DNA from: Chrysomallon squamiferum
Lineage: Eukaryota; Mollusca; Gastropoda; Neomphalida; Peltospiridae
Direction of reading: 5' to 3'
Length of the DNA: 64,000 nucleotides
NCBI GenBank assembly: GCA_012295275.1
Contig: CM022672.1
Coordinates: 15,649,125-15,713,124 of the forward strand
Positions 39,653 to 50,300 of the stretch are shown in pieces. Below the pieces are notes generated by a model. That model did no database searches and had not been told where the DNA came from. It was given only the letters and a program-made list of their open reading frames with translations. Both the position numbers and the translations under genes were made by a program. Position 1 is the stretch's first letter. Each line of letters opens with the position of its first letter.

Positions 39653-41477
39653 CGCCATTTTTCTTTCAAATAATAGGTGTATTGATGAATTATTCCAAAA
39701 TTACTCTGAATCTATCTCAGAATGAAATGAATAATATAATAACCTAATCAGAAATTATAAAAAGGGAAAATATTTCTGGTTTGCTTTTTGTTGTTGTGAT
39801 TGTTGTTTTAACTGTAATTCCCAATGGTGGCACAAGCAAAGAACTTCACTAAACTAATAAGATTAAACAGAAACTATAACAATATGTAATTTTTTAGGAC
39901 GATTCATAACAAGCACCATTTATAAGATTTACCAGTGCTGCAAATAATGACTAAATAACTAATTTATAACTTATATTATCACGCGTAGTCTTATATATCT
40001 GAATAATCAAAATAAAAATCTTTACAGACCTGCATTTGCCTTGACATCAATGCTGACCTTTCCGTACATTCTCGGGAATCTCCGTGACTGTTTCCTCGTG
40101 ATGACGTAAGGCTGTCATTCCCGGCATTTCTTTCGGTGTTCTCAAACTGATCTTCTGGCAGGTCGTCTTCAGGGTTGTCGATCACCATATATGGAACATC
40201 ATTTTCCTGCTTAATGGACACTGTAAGCGGCATGCGAATACTTTCTTTTTCCACCGAGTCCTGAGTGGCAGAGACTTCGTTTTCGACTGAGGCATTTGAT
40301 GTGTTAAGTTTGTCTGAAAATGTGACAGATCGTATAATTATCAGGTATAGAAAAATAGTTAAAATGTCCGGCGTAATAATTTAATTCCATTGACATTATT
40401 TTCTTAACGTGTGTTGCGCGTATAAAATGTTCGTTATTATTATATAATTTATTTCATCTATTTACTATATATTGCATTTATATATCGTTGTTCCTTGTGG
40501 CGATATTAAATAGTAATAATTTGTATACATACTAACTAGAATTTAATTAATCAATAAAGCAATTGTTATTATCATTATTATTATTATGTTAACATAAAAA
40601 TTAGAATAACATTTGAAATCAACAGAAAATGAACACAAATTTATATTAATAATACTGACATACATAATACTTTTAAATTACCTCGTTTATGTGGAGTTGT
40701 GGCATCTGCAATGGAACCGGTTCGTTTCAGAGACTTCGCCTCAGAATGCTGTACATTATGACTTCTACTGGAACCGAGATTAGTATCAAACAAGGTTGAA
40801 TTTGAAGATGCGTACTGACGATCGCCAGCGTTCAGAAAGGACTGTTTTGAAACAAATGAATCAGTTTGTCCTCGCTGATGAATCGTACTCGATGGTGGTT
40901 CCTTCTGTCCCCGAAACGATCGATCACGAGGACTGATGTTTTCAACACCTCTGTACCCTGCTGATACTGCGGGACCTTTTCGGACTGTTTTGAATGCTTT
41001 GGTGCAGTAACTTTCACTGATGACGTCTCCTGAACTCTGGACCAGTTCACTAAGGACGTAGCGCTCCTTTTTGCTGTTATCTATCTCCAAACAAAGATAT
41101 CCACTAAGTTCTACAGCCTGTTCAAAATTGAGATAATCACGACATAGTTTCTGTACAGAGTCAATGAAACAGGCGAAAAATTCCACAGAATACTGTTTTT
41201 CCATACTGACTGAAAAAAAAGGAATAAAAAAGGTGGGGGTAAATAATAATATCTGTAATAGTAATAATGTTTATATATGTGCTTAATTGTGCTGCACCAA
41301 ATGTTTTTATCTCTACAATACACAAGATTTTGATACTGATTATTAATATAATATCAGTCAGTCACATTTTTTTTTGTCATTTTTAAAAAAACTTTTTATA
41401 CTTTATTTTCAGTTCTTTCCTTTTTATTATTATTACTAATTTTTAAAAATTTTTTTTAAATTACCATCTGCTGCCAT
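37225..41477 (-). CDS. C2H2 zinc-finger gene with two alternative terminal exons
   Basis: Likely a nuclear DNA-binding protein. Exon 1 (41477-41465) is MAAD plus one base; exon 2 is 41209-40682; exon 3 is 40313-40030, ending in phase 0. Two later exons both start in phase 0 and end in a stop: 39305-38613 and 37947-37225. Spliced alternatives would give proteins of about 505 and 515 residues with the same 275-residue N-terminus but different fingers. This is the arrangement of insect lola-type genes, but no BTB domain is recognisable. Promoter elements were not identified, and the first ATG could follow further 5' non-coding exons. The coding exons are clearly GC-richer than the flanks. Confidence 0.8.
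38613..39305 (-). CDS. Alternative terminal exon A: zinc fingers
   Basis: Acceptor CTTCTTCCCAG, phase 0; it encodes 230 residues then TAG. In order: a four-cysteine pair (CSYCGQIF ... LCSKC), a C2H2 finger CTDCNDTFSQMAELINHMKS-AH, a second finger CDMCDKSYTCNSMLLDHINS-KH (both C-x2-C-x12-H-x4-H), and a final atypical finger CMCGAVFSWRSGLERHKKKC (C-x-C-x12-H-x3-C). An upstream in-frame ATG at 39350 only reads through the intron's polypyrimidine tract and is not taken as a start. Confidence 0.82.
   Translation of the reverse strand: MDISAGSRSTRERTRVVHDGQWGWDKSDQQQTASLAQSKCSYCGQIFPRQALVQKEPYGNLCSKCSSVLTLSMDVSAPNNENFSINCTDCNDTFSQMAELINHMKSAHNNDFKNISETDWEKVCETSFIKESLSKLPLSKLPQANRVPKNYSCDMCDKSYTCNSMLLDHINSKHINRSYRCMCGAVFSWRSGLERHKKKCAHNAPKNVSGNVTIQKNDSGDQLWIQNLID
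39600..39653. repeat. (TTA)n microsatellite
   Basis: TTA units in the intron of the zinc-finger gene between exon 3 and terminal exon A. Confidence 0.97.
40030..41477 (-). CDS. Common exons 1-3 of the zinc-finger gene (unknown N-terminal domain)
   Basis: Residues about 6-75 look like a compact, mostly helical domain: SVEFFACFIDSVQKLCRDYL, FEQAVELSGYLCLEI, RYVLSELVQSSGDVISESYC. I do not recognise this family. What follows (about 76-275) is Ser/Arg/Glu-rich and probably disordered. Exon 3 holds VSIKQENDVPYMVIDNPEDD, in which IKQE fits the SUMO-attachment consensus (hydrophobic-K-x-E). By analogy with BTB-ZF or ZAD-ZF proteins, the N-terminal domain could mediate dimerisation; that is inference. 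Confidence 0.75.
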
Positions 41478-41799
41478 TGAGAAAAATCAAAATATACGAT
41501 AAACGACTTTTTATCGATCGTAATGTACATAACATATCACATCACACATACAAATCTGCTAAAACGGAATATCGAATCATAGCGTAATAGTTTAATATTA
41601 TTAGGATGTCAACCCTCTACCCATAAAAGAAATAAAAAGTAGAACAAACACCACTGAAGAAAAATCTCAATTAAAAAACAATAATAATAATAAAAAAAAT
41701 AAAAATGGCCACTTACTAATTAAACAATTTAAACCAATATTAATTTGCATGGACGCTAATAAAACAGAAAGTCGACCTCCATAATGGCTAAAATCAACA

Positions 41800-41849
<50 letters not shown>

Positions 41850-42023
41850 TTAGTGATGAAATGGAAATTATTATTACATTATGTGTGTGTGACTGAAAGC
41901 GTCTATTCATTTTGACTTCAGCTAACTTAATGGAATTATATTTATTAGGTAAAACTCATTTACATGAGGTTTTTTCCCAGAAATATATAGCGTTTTTTGT
42001 TGTTGTTTTGTGTTTATTTATTT

Positions 42024-42054
<31 letters not shown>

Positions 42055-42790
42055 CGAAATGCATATTTTAATTTTAAAATTATAATAATAATAATTTAAT
42101 TAAATTTAAAAAATTATTGATTAATTTATTTTTCGCATCATATTAAATTATTGACCTATTTAAGTATTTTATAGGAATATCAGTCTTAAACAATTATACT
42201 TAGTCACCCATATATGATACAACTGCCAAAAAAGTAAAAGAGAATGCCAAAATAATATTAATAACTGTGAACTAATTTCGATACATCTTAAAACTATGAC
42301 ATGACCTTTTTGTTTGTTCTAGACGATCATCAAAGAGGAAAATCGCCATTTTGAATCGTGAATGATCTCCGCAGGCGTATCTTCTAATCCACTTTTGTTT
42401 ATAAGTCGTATTACGCTGATACATTGTTACGATTGTACCAAGTCTCAGGTGTTAGGTATGAAATGAAATGATATGGTACTCACGTATATGTTGTAGCTAT
42501 ACTGATAATCAAATGAAAACTGTTAAACGTAGCTCCAAAGAATACAATCGAGCAGCGATCACATTCCCGATCAGTCAGTCATACGATCTCCAGTATCCAT
42601 AAAAGTAGGTCACGACATATGGTCTGGGGCCTGTTTGAGGTTAACAACAAATTTTAATTATTTTGTCTGTTGTCTTCATATCGTTTTCAATTAATTATTA
42701 ATTCGGTTAATTTACTGTGAATCACGGTAAAGTATTAAATATCTATACCGAGTAAAAACTGAAATGATTGAAGATATGCATTTCCCCTCT

Positions 42791-42831
<41 letters not shown>

Positions 42832-45119
42832 TGTAATAATAATATTAATAATAAATTATGTAATTTATTAATTTATTATTATTATTATTATTATTATTAT
42901 ACAAGTTAATGATTAATTTTACCATGATTCGTGGGAAAAAGTCTGACTGGTTAACCAATCAATTTAGAAAAAAAAAAAAAAAAAAATTAAAATCTCTTCT
43001 CGACCACCTCCGAACTTCTCTTCGTACTATATCATTATCAAGTAATATATAGCCCTAAAACTTGGATTTGTAATAGCAAGCTAATCAAATAACCACAGAA
43101 TATAATCGCTGAGTTAGTGATTATTTATAAAGTATGATCGTAATATAAGAGTCTTCATTTAAAAACGAATACTATATTACTAGGTTACAAACTATGTATG
43201 GTGCATACGTACGAGTATTACTACGAAACAATTTGAAACCAAATAATGAATAGACTAATGTAAAACAGTGTATCTCATAAAACAAATACACATGAAAAAC
43301 AACTGAAAGCTTTTAACCGAGGCATCGTTTCAATAAAATTCTTACTGACAAATGTTAATACTGTTTTCTCACGATATATATTTTTAATAAACATCTTTTA
43401 ATATAAACCTGATTTGTTAATTATAGAAATGTGATAAGAACGCTGATCTGGTAGGTTTCTAGATCGTTCCTCCTCTTTGACCTTGAACAATTTCCTACTC
43501 GTGTGATCGTTACAGAGTATAATATTATATATTCCTATCTGATTTATTCAGACACATTTTCACAATTCCAGTCAGTGTCTCTATGTATCGGTCTTGTTCC
43601 CTGAACATACATACATATATTGGTAGCTATATGGTTATCAGTCAAAATGAATATTAATACTTCATTATTTATTTCCCCCGTTTTCAGTTTAAGTTTATAT
43701 ACATATAGTTTTTATTTAATTATTCTCGCTGAAGTTTGATTTATTATATTGCTTGATTTTTAAAAGTGAAATTTCAGAATTTTATTTATTTTGATTTATT
43801 TCCTCCCTTTTGCATCTGATCAAATGTAGATCTTGATGGTTTTAGCAGTATAAATTAAAGTAAGTACAGAGAGAAAAAAAAACACCTTTTGACTTTCATA
43901 TTTTACTGGTATGATAAATGGAAATAAGTTTTAAAATGTTTACTAGTAAAAAGAAAAATGAATGAATGAATAATATTCAATAGCTCAGTCAATACTGACG
44001 TTTTTCCAGTTAATGTCTCATTGCTGATTTAAATAGATTTGAACTCATCAGTACTAATCGAAAATGTAGTCCATGTCTTACTTCACCATAATAAAATAAA
44101 TGTTAAAAACAAAATATAAATTATATGTAGATTGGTAAACCTGTAACATGTATCTACACTTACCATTAAATTATCTTTATAATTACTGCTTAATTCTAGT
44201 AACAGTCATATCTGCAATTTCTACATAACATGATGGGAGTATACAAAGTTGTTCTCAACATCAAGCATATTTCCTTTGTGAGCAATCTCCAGGATCATCC
44301 ATTTTCCACACTATTTATGAAAAACAATGGTTTCTGGTTGTTTGGTACAGATCACATGACTACTGATTTATAAAACTGTCCATGAAATAACTGAAATGTT
44401 CTCTTCAGATAAAACAAAAAATGTACTATTGATAGCTAATAACAGTTAATATTAAATTGTGTTGTGTTGATATGAATGCTGTTGTCTAGGTATCTTTTAT
44501 AGCTCCATGCACTCTGAACAATATAAAACAAAGACAAAATGAGAATAAATCATTTATTTCATTTTTAAAAGTTTTCATTATACCAACATTGGCAACACTC
44601 AAGATTGAAGTATGTATATAAATATATATTTGGAAATATTACAGCTGTACATGTTTAGAATTATTAATAACCAAGCATAGTGTTTGTACATATTAAAAAA
44701 AAATGTGTGTGTATATTTATATATATATTTAATTTCATTTTATATGTATGCTGTACAAATATTTATAAAAATATAAAATCTACACAAAAAAATCTTGGAT
44801 TTAATTTGTTTGCAATGATTTTATATCTGAGATTCGTTTTGATAAATGAAGTCAACTTCAAAATTTTGTGAATTCTTTTTAAATGATGAGATCAGCTGCC
44901 GACATTTTCTGTGAATAGGTAACCCTCATGAATCTATGTTGTTGAAAATAAACTATTATTAAACTGTTCTCGTTCTGAAGTGTTCTACAAAGACACCAGT
45001 TAAATGCACACCACTTTTGTGTTCAAGTCATTGTGCATCTAGATCACAGAATTAAACTGACTACTGTCCACATCCTCAAAACAATGCAGAAGTAATGTAT
45101 CAGTGTAGTTCCTGAATTT
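41478..45119. other. Intergenic, between zinc-finger gene and ORC2
   Basis: Contains the unmapped 5' region of the zinc-finger gene and the 3' UTR of ORC2; a minus-strand AATAAA lies near 44552. AAT microsatellites at 41.8 and 42.8 kb. No further coding sequence was recognised. Confidence 0.65.
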
Positions 45120-48100
45120 TCAGCTATTTTCATGTTGTTCTACAAACTCGGAAAGAGTAGCTGTGTCCACTGGTATAATCAAGTGTTCAGCTCCATCATA
45201 GTTCTGAAATAAACATTAAATTTTATTTATTTATTTATTTAAAAAAAAATTTTTAATGATTATTATTTTTTAGACTTGTATCAACTTCTATCTGTACTTT
45301 TAACACAGTTTATAATTCTTATACATTTCTAATACTGCAAACATTTTGAAACAGTTGAAGGAAACATTGTCTTACATGATTTATTGTCAGACTGGGGAAA
45401 TATCCATTCACTGCAACATTTTTATCACTAAGAAGCATGAGAAATGAAAGGACCCACTGTTCTCTTTGAAGGACTGGATTGGGAAATAGCAGAATAACCT
45501 AACTGATAGAATGTTTCAGGCCTATACCCTAAGCTCTGAACAACAGACAGTTACCTATTACCAGCACATTAATAAATGACTACCTACCTTTTTAGATCTG
45601 ACAAGTTTGTGGTCTCTGAATTCAGTGAGCTGAGCACGAAGTGTAAGATCACTGTTAACAAGAAATGCTTCCCCACATCTTTGATAGAGATCAGAGAAGG
45701 ACATTCCTGTAACAAACATTATCATCTTATTAATTTTAAAATCTACATATATATCCATTCAGACCTCTATTTTTACATGCATATAACAACATTTTATTTC
45801 AGTAAATAAAACTTAATTGCTAAATTTGATTAATTAAATAATATTAATTTATATATTTATATGTCCCTAAATTTATACAAGCAGTAATATCTTTGATACC
45901 CAGATTTCAGCAGATAGAAAAGCACAACAACTAATATTATAACTGCAGGATACTGGAAAAAAATATAATCAAATACAACACATCTCAGCCTTGCATTGTT
46001 ACAGCAAAGCCACAGACCTCCCAGCCCTGATCAAACAACAAACCCAACAGAGGCAGCACAACAAGTTTGCCCTACCTACATACACAGGATTATCTTTATT
46101 TTCTAGCTGGTATTTGGCAAGCAGCATGAAGATTCCTTTAGCGTTTGGTGTCAGACTGCGCATGACATGGATGAGTGAACTCAACGCAAGGGCTCCTGTC
46201 TGCTGTACAAGCAGAGAGTTCTCGTACGACGTCTCTGATGTGTATGCAACATACGTCGTAACATCGTGCCAAATCCAGTTGAAACGACTGCATTTTGTAT
46301 TATCCCAAACTGAAATGAAATAACAACACTTAACAAGATGTTTTACTGTTTGTTATTGAAATGTTTCTTAGAGAACAGTTATACAAGAGAAAAGTCACTG
46401 TCACATGGACTACTCAAATTAATCAATGACGAGGTGTTTTCAGTAAACGTTTTGTTTTCTTACTGTGATCATCTGAGGTTACTTTATAATTACCTGGATA
46501 AGATACTGAAACAACTGTATTATTACCTGTACAAAATACTGAAGTTATTGCACTGTAACCAGTATAAAATTCTCTCACCAAGAGGTGCATTAATGTGATC
46601 TATGGAAGCTATAATGTGAACTCCACGAATGTTGGCCAGCAGACTGAGAAGTGTTTGTGTCTTCTCTCCACGTAGTGTCACTCCGTCAATGTTGTGAATT
46701 ATTAAAAAGAAATCTTCATATTCTGCAACAACACAAACATTAAAATGCTACAGTATTTACATGTTTATGTAGTAAAAATATTAAAACATAGCAATTGCAG
46801 AGTAAAAATATTATAACATATCACTAGCAAAAACTGTTTTAATCACAAGTAGTATAATTAAAGTTAAAATTCAGTTCATACTGTAAGTAAATGTAATACA
46901 CACACTCTGACTTAGAAAAGGAAATCAGAATTTATTTTCTTTCTCTATTTAAAAAAAAAAAAAAAATCTGAAATGTTTTACTTTGATTAGTGTTAATTTA
47001 AATTACTTTATTCCTAAACATTTTTAAGGACAAACAGAAAAGATAAAGACAACCTAAACTATTCTAAATTCATCTGTTCAACATTTACCTCCATCTTCAA
47101 AGTGTTTTCTTATCAACTCATATTGCTCAGTTGGGTTTCTATGACTTCCATCGCAGTCAAGAATTTCATCTAATATACAACAGAAAATCTGAAATAATCA
47201 AATACTTTTTATCCTGAATACATTCTAAAATATACACTAATTAACAAATGTACGAATGTTGAAATTGGCTTCTAGTATTTCTAATAGTCAAAAATTTCAT
47301 CTATTGTACAACTACAAATCTGAAATAATCAAATAAACTTTATATGCTAAAAAAAAAAATGCTACATATCAAAATAAAAATTCTATTTGATAAAGATATC
47401 TAAAATAAAATATATATTGATAAAAGATAAATAAATAAAAAAACAAACAAACATGATGTAATATACAAAACTAAGCAATGGTTACATTAAGAATAAAATC
47501 AGTAAATTAATTAAATACAGTTGAGCATTCTAAAAATTCAAATGGTTTTGTCAGTCTCATGGTATTTTTTCCTCACATCACTTGAACACTTTTTACTTCA
47601 GCAGAGTAACTAATTTTAAACTATTAACTATAACATAACATTTAAATAAATCACAATTTTTCATAATTTCTTTTTTTTAAATACATACATGATCAATGAA
47701 GATAGCTGACTAAACAAATTATGACTTATACCTTTCTAATACAAGTTTATATCTCAATTCAACATTAAAATTTTTAAAGCAAATCACTGGATGAAGTGAA
47801 TAAATTAAACATTGTCTTACATGTTTTATTGTCAGACTGGGGAAATATCCATTCACTACAACATGGGAGAAATCTTTGAGAAACTGTTTTCGAAAATCTT
47901 CTAGTAGACCTCGTTTTGATCCAAGGCCATAAAGCAGAATGTTAAAGTGATTGCTGGGGAAAAAGTTTAAAAAAATTTAAAACTGGATGCTCATGAAGAA
48001 TATTTTCCAATCAATTTATTCCCCAAGCATTACAGCAAGTACTAGTCAATATTAATGGCTATTAATGACTGATAATACCACAAGCAAATTCATAATTTTT

Positions 48101-48716
48101 GTATTTCAGAACACAAATTTAATTTCTGCATAATATAAAAAAAATGGAAATGCAATCAGAATAGCAAACTCATTTTTAATAGCCTAAATAATATATTTTA
48201 AGAAAGATTTAATGGTCTAGCAGTGATATAATATGTTAACAAATATGAAAATGCGTTAAATTGTAAATGGATTATAAAGTCACATTTTTTCTGTACACAT
48301 CTTTGTGTGCATGCAGTTTGTACTAAGTAAATTTTGGAACTAAAAAACATCTTTATTATTGTAATGATACTCTTACTGAGGACAGAAAAAAGCACCATCA
48401 TTATATATGCAACATGATCTTAGGGTAATTGACATAAAATTTCTCTTACAAATATTTAACGAGATAGTACATACCACATTAAGACCTGCAACCAATATTG
48501 AGAAACCTACCACATTAGAAACATCCAGTTAGAGAAAAAAGCTCTGTTTTCTGACAACACATCTTGCAGTTCCTTCCTGTGCCCACATGCTACATTCTTC
48601 AACAATGTTGTCAGAGATTCGTGATCCATTTTTGGAGTTTTCAGTTTTGACAGTGTATTTTCTGAAGTCTGTACAGCACCAGAGTGTAAATCAAAGTAAT
48701 CTTCTGCATTGGTTGA
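45120..48716 (-). CDS. ORC2: ORC2 exons 7-13: AAA+-like core and winged-helix C-terminus
   Basis: Recognisable ORC2 blocks in order: [20 protein letters not shown] (degenerate Walker-A region, as usual in ORC2), [31 protein letters not shown] (Walker-B-like strand), [57 protein letters not shown], and [20 protein letters not shown] then DHKLVRSKK of the winged-helix domain. Between exons 8 and 9 about six residues equivalent to human VLNSITE are not found. No stop or frameshift is seen, so the gene looks functional. Confidence 0.9.
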
Positions 48717-50269
48717 CTAAAAGATGATAATAAAATAAGCAATATGTAAATATTGTTTTCATTTAAAATGGTGATTTACAGAACCTCTTTGATCCACCAT
48801 CACCACATTTAATGTGATATTTTTAATTACTGGCCTAATGCTATGTTTTCTTTTACAATACTTTAACATCTGTAATTCAATAATAAAGGTAAGAGTAAAT
48901 CAATAAAAATATGAAATTACATGTATATTATTATACTAATATTTAACAAAGAAAGCAGTATTTAAGTGTGAAACCATTTAGAAAGTAGCAAAGAAGAATT
49001 GTGACTACAGAAACTTTGTCACTGCCCTTAGGCAGAGATAAAATCAAAACATTATCATTTTAGTTGACTTATGTGTTGATTATGTTTTGGGGAGGAGAAG
49101 CTGAATTTTTTTTTAAAATGCTGTGTCATGATGTATTAATCATAAACTAACATGTTCAAAGTCTTTAGCTGGTTTTCTTCTTGTTGGTGGTGTGTCACAA
49201 GCTTCATCACTGTCTGAGCTGAGTGAATCTTCACTCTCAGAAACACCATCATCATCTGACAAACATTTATATACATCATCATCTGACAAACATTTATATA
49301 CATCATCATCTGTCAAACTTTTACATACATCATCATCTGTCAAACGTTTATATAGATCATCATCTGCCAAACTTTTATATACATCATCATCTGACAAACA
49401 TTTATATACATCATCATCTGCCAAATATTTATATACATCATCATCTGCCAAACATTTATATATATCATCATCTGACAAACTTTTATATAGATCATCATCT
49501 TATTTACAAACATTTTAAATCACAATAATATGTAAATAACTTTATTTTGGTATATTTTGTACTAATACACTGTTGATTCTCAACAAAAAAATTATTATTT
49601 TTTTTTTTTAATAAAAAGCTTTTTCCATCAATTTTTGCATTACAACTTGAAATGAAATTAATAATACACACACACATATATATTATTTACCAAATATAAA
49701 GACACATTATTATTATAACAGGTTTTGGGGTTTTAAAAAAAAACCTATCTCATGTGCAAAGTAAACCAAATCAAACCTGACATGTTTCTTTTTCGTAAGC
49801 GGTAAGGTGTTGTGGTTTCAGGTTTTCTTTGTGATTTCCTTACAGGACTTATCTCCCTTTGCTCTTTTGCAGTCTTCTCCGATTCTAAAATACAATAAAA
49901 CAAATGAAATAACCAATGAACATTTTTTTGTTGTTTTAACACATTTCAAGTATCCCTATAAACAATTATTAGATGTAGTTTTTGGTTCAACATTAGATTA
50001 ACTGAACAGACAACTATTTCTATTTCTCATTATTTAACTGAATAGATTATTTATATCTATCTTTAGTACAGTGAATCTGCTTGGACAGTAGATTACTTAA
50101 CAGATTCTGCTAATAGCACTGTATTCTGCTAGTTTGCACTCTGTACTGTATTTGAGATATAATAATCAAAAATATATATATATTTTTTTTTCATTACATA
50201 GAAAAAGGGTAAGAAAATATATAGAAATTTATTGCTAAATATCTGAATAACAAGCTCGAGATTCTATTC

Positions 50270-50300
<31 letters not shown>

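Noticed and set aside
45991-46323. A 110-residue plus-strand frame
   Set aside because: Antisense shadow of ORC2 exon 11.
49240-49500. Regularly spaced repeats resembling a CRISPR array
   Set aside because: There is no repeat-spacer structure: the 27-bp units are contiguous, coding and in a eukaryotic gene.
49192-49528. Long plus-strand open frames rich in [10 protein letters not shown] or S-S-S-D-K-L
   Set aside because: Antisense shadows of the 27-bp repeat in ORC2 exon 6; periodic DNA without stops is open in several frames.
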